Notes under the pieces: generated by a model
Database searches by the model: none
The model's input: only the letters and a program-made list of their open reading frames with translations
Told to the model about the DNA's origin: nothing
Part shown: piece by piece, positions 54,384 through 63,136 of the stretch
Position numbering within the stretch: the stretch's first letter is position 1
Layout: each line of letters opens with the position of its first letter
NCBI RefSeq assembly: GCF_011045015.1
Contig: NZ_JAAKZY010000009.1
Location: 39,843 to 103,842, forward strand
DNA: 64,000 nucleotides
DNA from: Streptomyces scabichelini
GTDB taxonomy: Bacteria > Actinomycetota > Actinomycetes > Streptomycetales > Streptomycetaceae
Direction of reading: 5' to 3'
Program-made: the position numbers and the translations under genes

Positions 54384-54395
54384 TCAGTGCACCGA
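54384..54395 (+). promoter_or_regulatory. Putative PcaV operator near pcaV
   Basis: TCAGTGCACCGA on the plus strand, 18 bases before the pcaV ATG; it matches the 54248-54259 box at 10 of 12 positions when that box is read on the minus strand. Confidence 0.5.
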
Positions 54396-54413
54396 CGAAT
54401 CCGAGGAGCACAC

Positions 54414-54878
54414 ATGGCCGCGGTGGACCTCACCACCCACCCCGGGCACCTGGCCCGGCGGCTGCAGCAGGCGCACTACCTGCTGTGGAACACGATGGTC
54501 TCCGAAGAGATCACCTCGCCGCAGTTCGCGGTCCTGAACGCGCTCGTCGCCGAGCCGGGCCTGGACCAGCGCACCGTGGGGGAGCGGGTGGGCCTGGACC
54601 GGTCCACCATCGCCGAGGTCATCAGCCGGCTCAGCCGCCGCGGCCTCCTCGACAAGGTGCGCGACCCGCAGGACGGCCGCCGGTTCCTGCTCCGCCTCAC
54701 GGACGAGGGAACGCGCACGCACCGCAAGCTGACCGTGCGGACGGCCCGTATGAACCAGGTCTTCCTGGCTCCCCTCTCCGCCGATGAGCAGGCCGTGTTC
54801 TTCGATCTGCTCCAGCGGGTGTCGGATGCGGCGGAAGGGCTGCGTAATCCGGGGGAACCGCTCGTCACGCATCGCTGA
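54414..54878 (+). CDS. pcaV: MarR-family regulator of the pca operon
   Basis: A 154-residue MarR protein with GAGGAG before the ATG. The winged helix reads RTVGERVGLDRSTIAEVISR and the wing KVRDPQDGRRFLLRLTDEG. Position, orientation and size match S. coelicolor PcaV, which represses pcaIJFHGBL and releases DNA when protocatechuate binds. Arg15, reported there as the key ligand contact, is present here (HLARRLQQ). It probably also represses itself through the second box. Confidence 0.9.
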   Translation: MAAVDLTTHPGHLARRLQQAHYLLWNTMVSEEITSPQFAVLNALVAEPGLDQRTVGERVGLDRSTIAEVISRLSRRGLLDKVRDPQDGRRFLLRLTDEGTRTHRKLTVRTARMNQVFLAPLSADEQAVFFDLLQRVSDAAEGLRNPGEPLVTHR

Positions 54879-54910
54879 GGCCCGTGCGAACCGTGGCGGC
54901 TTCGTCGCCG

Positions 54911-55873
54911 TCACGCCTTCGCGAACACCACCCACACCTGGCCGCGTGCGAACGTCATCGGGTTGCCGTCCGCCGTCGTGAACTCCGTTCCGTCCGTGGC
55001 CGACGGGCGCTTCCAGTCGACGTCGAAGGCGCGGCCGTCGCGCAGGACCTTCGCCGTGCCCGAGCCCACGGTCTCGGTGTACGGGGTGTTGTTGCCCAGG
55101 AAGTCCTTGAACCGGGACTCCCGGATCTTCACGTACTGCACGACCACCGTCGAGGCGGCCATCTGCGGTCCGTCGGTCGTCGCGGTCGGCCTGCCGTCCA
55201 TCGACACCAGCCAGCGGTCCCGGCTCTCCGACCAGGTGAAGGTGAAGCGGGCCGCGGGGAAGCGCACGGTGTGCGAGGTCTCGGCCTTGCCGCCGGCGGG
55301 CAGCGCGCCGTACTCGAAGCCGGTGGTCAGCGCCTCCGCTCCGGGTGCGGACTCCAGCAGCCGCTCGGGGCGCAGATACAGGTTGTACGGGGCGGGCTTG
55401 TCCGTGCCCCGGTAGTACGCCTTCGACTCCTTGCCCGGCGGCACCGCGTTCACGGGAGCATCGTCGATCAGCGGCAGTAGCTTGCCCTGTGCCCCGGAGA
55501 AGGCGAGTGTCGGCTCGTCGAACTGGCGCAGCAGCTCCAGGTCGGACTCGCGCGCGCTGCGCACCGGGCCGATCGCCTTCGGCAACTTGGTCGCGTACAC
55601 CGCCATCAGCCGGCTGAGGCCGCCCTCCACCTGCTCGGCGTAGACGATGTCCGCCGCGTCGATGCCCGTCTGCGGCCGGGCCTGGCTCGCGTTGTCGATC
55701 TTCACGGCGAGCACCGAACCGGCGGTGCCCGGCGGGCTGCCCCCCGGGTCGGGCCCGCGGTCGTCGTCGACCGCGCCGGGCGTGCAGCCCGCCATCAGGG
55801 CGGCCAGCAGCGCCGCCGCCATCGCGATGCGTCCCGTCCGCCCCGTCCGCCTCATGCCCACGATGTCCACCAT
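54911..55873 (-). CDS. DUF3048 lipoprotein
   Basis: A 320-residue secreted lipoprotein. The signal peptide MRRTGRTGRIAMAAALLAAL ends in lipobox LMAGC. The DUF3048 domain follows: VLAVKIDNASQARPQTGI, DIVYAEQVEGGLSRLMAVYA, GPVRSARESDLELLRQF, and the C-terminal part with VVVQYVKI and RGQVWVVFA. ATG at 55873 was taken; 55855 is an equally good start, neither having a clear ribosome site. Relatives occur widely in Gram-positive bacteria and their function is unknown. Confidence 0.85.
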   Translation of the reverse strand: MVDIVGMRRTGRTGRIAMAAALLAALMAGCTPGAVDDDRGPDPGGSPPGTAGSVLAVKIDNASQARPQTGIDAADIVYAEQVEGGLSRLMAVYATKLPKAIGPVRSARESDLELLRQFDEPTLAFSGAQGKLLPLIDDAPVNAVPPGKESKAYYRGTDKPAPYNLYLRPERLLESAPGAEALTTGFEYGALPAGGKAETSHTVRFPAARFTFTWSESRDRWLVSMDGRPTATTDGPQMAASTVVVQYVKIRESRFKDFLGNNTPYTETVGSGTAKVLRDGRAFDVDWKRPSATDGTEFTTADGNPMTFARGQVWVVFAKA

Positions 55874-55950
55874 GCCCCGTTTCGTCACTTTTCTCGTTTT
55901 AGATTCAATCAGGTCATACCCAAACCGCCAAGGTCGAAGGTGGTTCACTC

Positions 55951-55989
55951 GGCCAAGCAGGTAGGTCAAGCAGGAAGGCCAAGCAGGCA
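55951..55989. repeat. Three 13-bp tandem repeats
   Basis: GGCCAAGCAGGTA, GGTCAAGCAGGAA and GGCCAAGCAGGCA follow one another without gap at 55951, 55964 and 55977, in the short space between the DUF3048 gene and the DNA ligase stop. Possibly a regulator or RNA structure site, possibly only slippage. Confidence 0.75.
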
Positions 55990-56016
55990 GTGGGGGCAGG
56001 CGGGGCGGTGGCGGTC

Positions 56017-57087
56017 TCAGCCTCGCGGTCCCAGGATCTCCGCGAGGTTGTAGCGGACCGGTTCCTCCAGCTGGGCGTACGTGCAGCTCTCGGGCGTCCG
56101 GTCCGGGCGCCAGCGGCGGAACCGGGCCGTGTGCCGGAAACGCTGCCCGTTCTCCATGTGGTCGTACGCCACCTCGCACACCCGCTCCGGCCGCAGCGGC
56201 ACCCAGGAGAGGTCCTTCTTGCCCGACCAGCGGCTGGGCGCACCCGGCAGCCGTGCCGTTTCATGCGCGGCCTCCTCCGCCCAGGCCGCCCACGGATGCC
56301 CCTCCGCCGACTCCATGCGCAGCGGCTCCAGCTCCCCGACCAGCTCCTCGCGCCGCTTCATGGAGAACGCCGCGGACACCCCCACGTGCTGCAACGTCCC
56401 CGTGGCGTCGTACAGACCGAGCAGCAGCGAGCCCACGACGGGTCCGCTCTTGTGGAGGCGGTACCCCGCGACGACCACGTCCGCCGTGCGCTCGTGCTTG
56501 ACCTTGAACATCAGGCGCTCGTCCTGCCGGTACCGCAGCGTGAGCGGTTTGGCGATCACCCCGTCGAGGCCCGCCCCCTCGTACTGCTCGAACCACCGCC
56601 GCGCCACCTCGATGTCCGTGGTCGCCGGCGCCACATGGACGGGAGCGGTGACGTCCGCCAAGGCCCTCTCCAGCAGCGCGCGCCGGTCGCCCATCGGCAC
56701 GTCCACCAGCGACTCGTCGGCGAACGCGAGCAGATCGAAGGCCACGAACGAGGCCGGGGTCCGCTCCGCGAGCATCCTCACCCGGGACGCGGCCGGGTGG
56801 ATCCGCTCGGTGAGCGCGTCGAAGTCCAGCCGCCCGTCCCGCGCGATCACGATCTCGCCGTCCATCACACAGCGCCCCGGCAGCCGCTCCCGCAGGGCCT
56901 CCACCAGCTCGGGAAAGTACCGGACCAGCGACTTTCCCGTACGGCTGCCGATCTCGACCTCGTCGCCGTCACGGAAGACGATCGCCCGGAACCCGTCCCA
57001 CTTCGCCTCGTAGTGCATGTCAGGGGGAATCGTCGCGACAGCTTTGGCGAGCATGGGCTTCACGGGTGGCATCACCGGCAGATCCAT
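56017..57087 (-). CDS. ATP-dependent DNA ligase (LigC-like)
   Basis: A 356-residue ligase. Motif I with the adenylated Lys is EAKWDGFRAIVF, motif III SFVAFDLLA, motif IIIa/IV LDGVIAKPL, motif V MFKVKHERTADVVVAGY. The C-terminal OB domain has GVSAAFSMKRREELV and closes with YAQLEEPVRYNLAEILG. No nuclease or polymerase domain is fused. It is divergent from a LigD-type primase/polymerase, a pairing found in Streptomyces non-homologous end joining. Confidence 0.92.
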   Translation of the reverse strand: MDLPVMPPVKPMLAKAVATIPPDMHYEAKWDGFRAIVFRDGDEVEIGSRTGKSLVRYFPELVEALRERLPGRCVMDGEIVIARDGRLDFDALTERIHPAASRVRMLAERTPASFVAFDLLAFADESLVDVPMGDRRALLERALADVTAPVHVAPATTDIEVARRWFEQYEGAGLDGVIAKPLTLRYRQDERLMFKVKHERTADVVVAGYRLHKSGPVVGSLLLGLYDATGTLQHVGVSAAFSMKRREELVGELEPLRMESAEGHPWAAWAEEAAHETARLPGAPSRWSGKKDLSWVPLRPERVCEVAYDHMENGQRFRHTARFRRWRPDRTPESCTYAQLEEPVRYNLAEILGPRG

Positions 57088-57161
57088 GCTTCGATTCTGC
57101 GCCGCTATGGTGTGATTCGCTCGGTATGCGAGGAATACGCGGTACGCCTACCGTGGCTCGC

Positions 57162-58214
57162 ATGGGTGACGCGGTGGAGCTGGAGGTGGGCGGGCGGACC
57201 GTGCGGCTGTCCAGCCCGGGGAAGGTCTTCTTTCCGGAGCGTGGCCTCACGAAGCTGGACCTCGCCAGGTACTACCTCACCGTCGGCCCCGGCATCCTCC
57301 GCGCCCTGCGCAACCGGCCCACCACCCTGGAGCGCTACCCGGAGGGCGTGACGGGCGAGTCGTTCTTCCAGAAACGGGCGCCCAAGAACATGCCCGACTG
57401 GATCCCCACCGCCCACATCACCTTCCCCAGCGGCCGCAGCGCCGACGAGATGTGCCCCACGGAGGTCGGTGCCGTGGTGTGGGCCGCCCAGTTCGGCACG
57501 CTCACCTTCCACCCCTGGCCGGTGCGCCGCGACGACGTCGACCACCCCGACGAGCTCCGCCTCGACCTCGACCCCCAGCCCGGCACGGACTACGCCGACG
57601 CCGTCCGCGCCGCCCACGAACTGCGCGCCGTACTCCACGAGTTCGGCGGACTGAAGGGCTGGCCGAAGACATCCGGCGGCCGGGGTCTGCACGTCTTCGT
57701 GCCGATCCAGCCGCGCTGGACCTTCACCCAGGTACGCCGCGCCGCGATCGCCGCCGGACGCGAACTGGAACGCCGCATGCCCGACCACGTGACCATCGCC
57801 TGGTGGAAGGAGGAGCGCGGCAAAAAGATCTTCGTGGACTACAACCAGACGGCCCGCGACCGCACGATCGCCTCCGCCTACTCCGTACGCCCCCGTCCCC
57901 AGGCCCCCGTGTCCGCGCCCCTGCGCTGGGAGGAGGTGGCCGTCGCCGTGCCCCAGGACTTCGACCTGGTGTCGATGCCCGAGCGCTTCGCCGAACTCGG
58001 CGACGTCCACGCGGACATGGACGACCACGCCTTCTCCCTCGAAGGCCTGCTGGAACTCGCCCGCCGCGACGAGCACGATCACGGTCTCGCCGATCTGCCG
58101 TACCCGCCCGAGTATCCGAAGATGCCGGGGGAACCCAAGCGGGTACAGCCGAGCCGGGCGAAGAAGGCGGCACCTCCACCGGAGGTGCCGCCCGCGGAAC
58201 CTACAACTCCTTGA
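57162..58214 (+). CDS. LigD-type primase/polymerase domain protein
   Basis: A 350-residue stand-alone polymerase domain of the kind fused in mycobacterial LigD. Landmarks: SPGKVFFPERGLTKLDLARY, KRAPKNMPDWI, the metal-binding DLDPQPGTDY, KTSGGRGLHVFVPI, and KIFVDYNQTARDRTIASAYS. ATG at 57162 was chosen, just before the conserved VELEVGGRTVRL; ATG at 57126 is possible. The Pro-rich C-terminus contains a perfect hairpin and overlaps the convergent gene by 14 bases. Likely fills gaps during end joining with the divergent ligase; no Ku gene is in view. Confidence 0.9.
   Translation: MGDAVELEVGGRTVRLSSPGKVFFPERGLTKLDLARYYLTVGPGILRALRNRPTTLERYPEGVTGESFFQKRAPKNMPDWIPTAHITFPSGRSADEMCPTEVGAVVWAAQFGTLTFHPWPVRRDDVDHPDELRLDLDPQPGTDYADAVRAAHELRAVLHEFGGLKGWPKTSGGRGLHVFVPIQPRWTFTQVRRAAIAAGRELERRMPDHVTIAWWKEERGKKIFVDYNQTARDRTIASAYSVRPRPQAPVSAPLRWEEVAVAVPQDFDLVSMPERFAELGDVHADMDDHAFSLEGLLELARRDEHDHGLADLPYPPEYPKMPGEPKRVQPSRAKKAAPPPEVPPAEPTTP
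58166..58192. terminator. Bidirectional hairpin inside the end of the polymerase gene
   Basis: A perfect 12-bp inverted repeat GGCGGCACCTCC / GGAGGTGCCGCC with a three-base loop, placed in the last 16 codons of the plus-strand gene and 9 bp beyond the end of the minus-strand gene. It probably terminates both convergent transcripts while also coding for a Pro-rich tail. Confidence 0.75.
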
Positions 58215-60435
58215 TCCGGATGTCCCGGTACGAGATCACATCCGTCGTGCCGTGCACCTGCAGTCCGACATAGCCGGAGGCGAACCGCCGCCCGTCCGTG
58301 CCCGGGTCGTCCGAGCGGGGCGGAGTGAAGTCCTGGCCGCCGGTGTTGTCGAACTCGTTGATCAGCACGCCGTTGCGGTACACCGAGTAGTGCTGGTCGA
58401 CCACGCGGATCTCGTAGTCGTTCCAGGTGCCCTTCTGGGTGACGCCCGCACCGGCCAGGCCCACGCGGTCGAAGCCGTAGACCGAGCCCGACTTGTACAT
58501 GTCGCCGTCCGGACGGTCGTTGATCTGCAGCTCATGCCCGTACTTGATGGCGACCCACTCCGGACGCGACTCCTCCGGGTGGTCGTGGACCCACGGGAAG
58601 CGGGCGAACACACCCGCGTTGGCGTTGCCGGTGCCCGGCGCGTCATCACGCCACTGGAGCTTCAGCGAGAAGTCGCCGTACTTGCGCTCCGGGAACCACA
58701 GCATGCCCATGCCCGACACCGTGGTGCTGCTGGTCATCGAACCGTCCGCGTTCACCGCGAACCTGCCGCCGCCGACCTGCTGCCACTTCCCGAACGACTC
58801 CTCGGAGCCGTCGAAGATCGTGCGGTAGCCCTCGGTCTGGCCCGGCTTGCCGATGCCCGACTGCTTGGCGGCCTTGGTGATCAGGTTGTACTCGCGCTGA
58901 ACGATGACGCCGTCCTTGAGGAGCGCGTCCAGGACGGTCTTCACGTGCTTCAGGAAGAGGGCGTGGGACGTCCACTCCTTCTCGTCCTCGATCAACTCGT
59001 TGATCCGGCACCGGCTGTTGGTGATCCGGTTCGGCACACCGGTGTCGACCGTGCCGACGATGACCGTCAGCCGCTCGTCGTACTCGGCGCAGGCCGGCGC
59101 GGGCACCCCGCCGCCCGGGGCGACGGTGAAGCTCACCGTCCGGGCGTCGGACGTGTTGCCCGCCTTGTCGCTCGCCCGGTACGCCACGTTGTGCGCGCCC
59201 GCGCGGTCGACCACGACGGGCGTGGTGTACGCGAGATACGGCCCGCCGTCCAGGGAGTACTCGATCGCGGCGACCCCGGAACCGCCGTGCTCGTCCGTCG
59301 CGGTGACCGTCACCTTGGCGCTGTTGATGTAGGCGCCGGAGGAGTTCTTCGAGCCCTCGACGCTCACGCCGGTCACCGGGGGAGTCCTGTCCTCGGTGGG
59401 CGGTGCGACGACCTTGAACCCGACCGACTTCTCCGCGGCCACGTTGCCCGCCTTGTCCGTGGCCCGGTAGCGCACCTTGTGGGTGCCCACCTCGTGGACC
59501 ATCACCGGAGCCGTGTACGGCTGCCAGGCACCGGAGTCGCCGAGCGCGTACTCGATGGTGTTGACGCCGGACCCGGTGTCGGAGGCCGTCACGGTGACGG
59601 TCGCCATGGAGACGTACTCCCCTTGCGGGTTCTGCTCGCCGCTCACGGACGCCGAGGTGTCCGGGGCAGTCGTGTCGTCCGACGACGGCGGCACGACCGT
59701 GAACTCCTCCGTCTTCTCGGCCGACATGTTCCCGGCCTTGTCGACCGCCCGGTAGCGCACCTTGTGGCTGCCGACCTGGTCGATCACCACGGGCGTGGTG
59801 TACGGCTGCCAGGCGCCCGCGTCACCGATCGCGTACTCGATCCGGTCCACGCCCGAGCCTTCGTCGGTCGCGCTCAGCGCCACCGTCGCCGAACCCACGT
59901 AGGCGCCGTCCGAGTTCTGCGAACCGGTCACGTCCGCCGAGGTCTCCGGCGCGGTCGTGTCCTCGCCGGTGCCCTCGCTGACCACGAGGATGCCCTGCAT
60001 CTGACCGTGGCCCGGGATGGTGCAGTAGTAGCGGTACCGGCCGGGCGTCAGCGTCACCTCGGCCGTGTACTTGCCGCCCTGGTCGTCGTTCGGATTGGCC
60101 AGGATGTTGAGCGGGACGTCGTTGTTGTACTCCGGGTCGGAGACGTCGAACGTCAACGTGTGCGGCATCCCTGTGGTGTTGCCGGTCGCCACGCTGTTCT
60201 CGAAGACGATCGTCGTCGTCCCCGCGACCGCGTTGGCGGGCACCGACAGGTACTTGTCGATGTCGTTGCCGGCCGTCCACGTCAGCGTCTGCGCGGCCGC
60301 CGCCGGTGGGGCGGCACCGGCACCGTCGGGCTGCCCGGACGCCGACGTCGACGTCAGCCCGAGCACCATCAGCAGTGACGCCAGCAGAGCCGTCCACAGA
60401 CGTGCGGCTCTTCGCCTGTGTATGCGTACGCCCAT
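58201..60435 (-). CDS. Secreted cupredoxin / Ig-like repeat / DUF1080 protein
   Basis: A 744-residue exported protein. A signal peptide (RLWTALLASLLMVLGLTSTS) leads to a plastocyanin-like domain (about 45-165) with a complete type 1 copper site: His in GMPHTLTF, then Cys, His and Met in YYCTIPGHGQMQG. Three repeats of about 95 residues follow (OmpL47/Ig-like; each contains a GSGV...IEYA core and YR..DKAGN). The C-terminal 190 residues are a DUF1080 (laminin G-like, 3-keto-disaccharide hydrolase) domain beginning FDGSEESFGKWQQVGGG. The ATG overlaps the upstream GSDH stop, so it is co-expressed with it. Likely extracellular carbohydrate or redox function. Confidence 0.85.
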   Translation of the reverse strand: MGVRIHRRRAARLWTALLASLLMVLGLTSTSASGQPDGAGAAPPAAAAQTLTWTAGNDIDKYLSVPANAVAGTTTIVFENSVATGNTTGMPHTLTFDVSDPEYNNDVPLNILANPNDDQGGKYTAEVTLTPGRYRYYCTIPGHGQMQGILVVSEGTGEDTTAPETSADVTGSQNSDGAYVGSATVALSATDEGSGVDRIEYAIGDAGAWQPYTTPVVIDQVGSHKVRYRAVDKAGNMSAEKTEEFTVVPPSSDDTTAPDTSASVSGEQNPQGEYVSMATVTVTASDTGSGVNTIEYALGDSGAWQPYTAPVMVHEVGTHKVRYRATDKAGNVAAEKSVGFKVVAPPTEDRTPPVTGVSVEGSKNSSGAYINSAKVTVTATDEHGGSGVAAIEYSLDGGPYLAYTTPVVVDRAGAHNVAYRASDKAGNTSDARTVSFTVAPGGGVPAPACAEYDERLTVIVGTVDTGVPNRITNSRCRINELIEDEKEWTSHALFLKHVKTVLDALLKDGVIVQREYNLITKAAKQSGIGKPGQTEGYRTIFDGSEESFGKWQQVGGGRFAVNADGSMTSSTTVSGMGMLWFPERKYGDFSLKLQWRDDAPGTGNANAGVFARFPWVHDHPEESRPEWVAIKYGHELQINDRPDGDMYKSGSVYGFDRVGLAGAGVTQKGTWNDYEIRVVDQHYSVYRNGVLINEFDNTGGQDFTPPRSDDPGTDGRRFASGYVGLQVHGTTDVISYRDIRIKEL

Positions 60436-62951
60436 CACTGCGCCTCCCTGGCCAGCTGATCGGCGGCCGGCGTCGGAGCGCCGCCCTTGTAAGTGACCTG
60501 CCACAGCGCCGACTTGGCGTCCGAGGTGAAGAAGCCACGCCCGTAGTCGAGGGCGTACAGCGTGCCGTCCGGGCCGAACTTCCAGTCCATGAGGTTCTTG
60601 ATGCCGTCGTTGCCGATGGGGATGATCTTCTTCAGCGACTCGGCGTGCACCGGAATGCCGCCCTGACCCGCCGTCTTGGGGTCGAGGAGCACCGCGTGCC
60701 GCGGCTGGTCGCCGTCGTAGAAGTCGCCGACGAACCACTTGCCGTCCCAGTACGACGGCCACTTCCCCTCGTTCGCGGATGCCGCGTCGTAGCGGTAGAC
60801 GGGCCCGTTCATGGCCGCCTGGCCGCCGCCCTTCAGCCACGGCAGCAGGAACTTCTGCTCCTCCGCCTTGTACGACGGGACGCCGTTCGCGTCGCGCGGG
60901 AAGTCCGGGCCGCCGCCTGCGGGCGAGTACCAGATGGTGTTCCCGGTGACCGGCGGCAGGTTGACGAGACCGTTGTTGTTCGGCGACTCGTTCTTCGGGG
61001 CGTCACAGTCGTACCAGCCCAGCGGCTTCGTCGGGTCCGGCAGATTGCGATCGCGGTACGGCTGCTTGTTGCCCATGCAGTACGGCCAGCCGTGGTTGCC
61101 CGGCTTGGTGATCGCGGCGAACGTGTCGTACTTCGCCGGGCCCCAAGTCGTCGACGGTGCAGAGGCGTCCGGGCCGACCCAGCCCGCGTGCAGCGTGTCC
61201 GTCTTCTTGTCGATGGAGATGCGCGCGGGGTTCCTGACGCCCATCACATAGATCTCGCCGCGCGTCTTGCCGCCGCCCTCGTCGGTCTCCTTGCCCGTGA
61301 AGAGATTGCCCTGAGGGAGCGTGTACGTCCCGTCGGGCTCCGGGTGGATGCGCAGGATCTTCCCGTTGAGGTTGTTGGTGTTGCCGGATGTGCGGCGCGC
61401 GTCGGCGAACGACACACCCTTGTAGTTGGGCTGCGGGTTGTTGCCCGAGTAACCCTCGCTGAACTGGCTGGAGTTGTTGTCACCCGTCGCGATGTAGAGA
61501 TTGCCCTTGGAGTCCCACGCCATGCCGCCGCCCGAGTGGCAGCAGCTGTGGATCTGCACCGGCCACTTCAGCAGGACCTTCTCACTGCTCAGGTCCAGCT
61601 TGTTCGTGGCCTGGTCGAGCGTGAAACGGGAGACACGCCGCTCGGCCATCCGTGTGTCGCGGTTGATCTGGGAGTGGGGCGTGTAGTGCAGATACACCCA
61701 GCCGTTCTGCTGGAACGCCGGGTCCAGCTCGATGCCGAGCAGGCCTTCCTCGACCTTGATCAGCTCATCGCCGCCGCCCTTGTTGCCGAACACGCTCAGC
61801 GCGCCGGCCAGGGTGACCTTCTTGGTCTTCGGGTCGTAGAGGTGGATCTCGCCCTTGCCCTTGCCGATGTCGGGGTTGTTCCAGTCCGTGACGACGGGCT
61901 GCGAGGAGTCCGCGCCACCGCGGCCGATGTAGAACACCCGGCCGTCGGGCGCGGTGACCAGGCCGTGCGGCTCACCGATCTGGTCGTTCTGACCCGGCTT
62001 GTTGGGCTGGGTCAGGCGCTCCGCCTTGTAGTTGGCGTTGATCGCGGCCTTGCAGTCGGCCCGTACGAGCCGCGTCGTCCACAGCAGCGCGCCGCGCAGA
62101 TGCGCACGGAAGTCCACTTCGTCGTACGAGGAGGCCGTGCCGCCCATGCCCGTGTAGAAGGAGCGTCCGCCGTCGTAGTCGCGGCACCAGGACACCGGGT
62201 GGTCCGCGCCGTTCTTGCTGGCGCCCGGCGTGTACGTCGACTCGCGCACGCGTGCCACGGTGTGCACGTCGCCCGACGGGTTCTTGACCCAGTTCAGCCA
62301 CTCGTCGGGGCGCTTCCACTGGAGCGGGAGGTCCTTCGTGGCCGGATGCTGCCGGTCGCCGACCTCAACGGTCGCCCGCTGTACGGACGTCGGGCTCGAC
62401 GCGGCGGGACGGGCGCCGACGAGTCCCGTGAACCAGTCCGAGTACGGCTCGGCGCGGGCCGCGTCATGGACGCCGAGGAAGCCGCCGCCCGCCTCCATGT
62501 ACGCCTCCAGGCCGGCCTCCTGCTCCGCGTCCAGGACGTCCCCGCTGCCGGTCAGGAAGACGACGCCGTTGAAGCGGCCGAGCTTCGTCTCGTTGGTGAA
62601 GACGGAGGCGTCGTTCGTGGCCTCCACCTTGAAGCGCTGGTTCGCCGGTCCTGACAGCCCGATCTCCTCGATCGCCTCGATCCCGGCGTTGACGACAGGA
62701 GACTCGTCCCCGGCCCCCGCGGAGCCGTAGAAGATCAGCACGCGTACGTTGGCACCGCCGGGCGGCGACTTGATCGACATCGTTGTCATCGGCGGGTCGG
62801 GTGCCTGGCGGGCGCTGGCGGTTCCGCCCGAGAGCAGGCCGGCAGTGACGAACCCGGCGGTCATGACGGCCGCCCAGGCCCGTCTCTTCGACCGTCTGTT
62901 TCTGGTCAACTCTCTTAAGTGCGGGGATCTTTGGTGCGATGTGAACCGCAT
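60435..62951 (-). CDS. Secreted ThuA plus PQQ-type sugar dehydrogenase (GSDH) protein
   Basis: An 838-residue exported protein. ATG at 62951 follows GAGGAG by 11 bases; a basic n-region and AWAAVMTAGFVTAGLLSGG form the signal peptide. Residues about 60-290 are a ThuA-like domain (VRVLIFYGSAGAG, GGGFLGVHDAA, WCRDYDGGRSFYTGMGG). The rest is a glucose/sorbosone dehydrogenase beta-propeller: GLLGIELDPAFQQNGWVYLH, GGGMAWDSKGNLYIATGDN, VMGVRNPARISIDKKT, WPYCMGNKQPY. Such domains oxidise sugars with PQQ. Its stop overlaps the cupredoxin/DUF1080 gene. It is divergent from the laccase gene over 185 bp. Confidence 0.88.
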   Translation of the reverse strand: MRFTSHQRSPHLRELTRNRRSKRRAWAAVMTAGFVTAGLLSGGTASARQAPDPPMTTMSIKSPPGGANVRVLIFYGSAGAGDESPVVNAGIEAIEEIGLSGPANQRFKVEATNDASVFTNETKLGRFNGVVFLTGSGDVLDAEQEAGLEAYMEAGGGFLGVHDAARAEPYSDWFTGLVGARPAASSPTSVQRATVEVGDRQHPATKDLPLQWKRPDEWLNWVKNPSGDVHTVARVRESTYTPGASKNGADHPVSWCRDYDGGRSFYTGMGGTASSYDEVDFRAHLRGALLWTTRLVRADCKAAINANYKAERLTQPNKPGQNDQIGEPHGLVTAPDGRVFYIGRGGADSSQPVVTDWNNPDIGKGKGEIHLYDPKTKKVTLAGALSVFGNKGGGDELIKVEEGLLGIELDPAFQQNGWVYLHYTPHSQINRDTRMAERRVSRFTLDQATNKLDLSSEKVLLKWPVQIHSCCHSGGGMAWDSKGNLYIATGDNNSSQFSEGYSGNNPQPNYKGVSFADARRTSGNTNNLNGKILRIHPEPDGTYTLPQGNLFTGKETDEGGGKTRGEIYVMGVRNPARISIDKKTDTLHAGWVGPDASAPSTTWGPAKYDTFAAITKPGNHGWPYCMGNKQPYRDRNLPDPTKPLGWYDCDAPKNESPNNNGLVNLPPVTGNTIWYSPAGGGPDFPRDANGVPSYKAEEQKFLLPWLKGGGQAAMNGPVYRYDAASANEGKWPSYWDGKWFVGDFYDGDQPRHAVLLDPKTAGQGGIPVHAESLKKIIPIGNDGIKNLMDWKFGPDGTLYALDYGRGFFTSDAKSALWQVTYKGGAPTPAADQLAREAQ

Positions 62952-63136
62952 GGGGTCATCCACTCCTCGTCGGTCACGCAACAGCGCCAAGGAAGCTAGA
63001 CCTCTTTGCTCGGCTCGCCAATAGGTACGACCGGAATGCCACGAACTTTGTCCTGAGTGTGGATAAACGAGAGCCGTACCGCTACCGTCTCACCGGTTCA
63101 TCTCCGTAAATTCCGTACCAGGGTGGGGGGTTCGGC

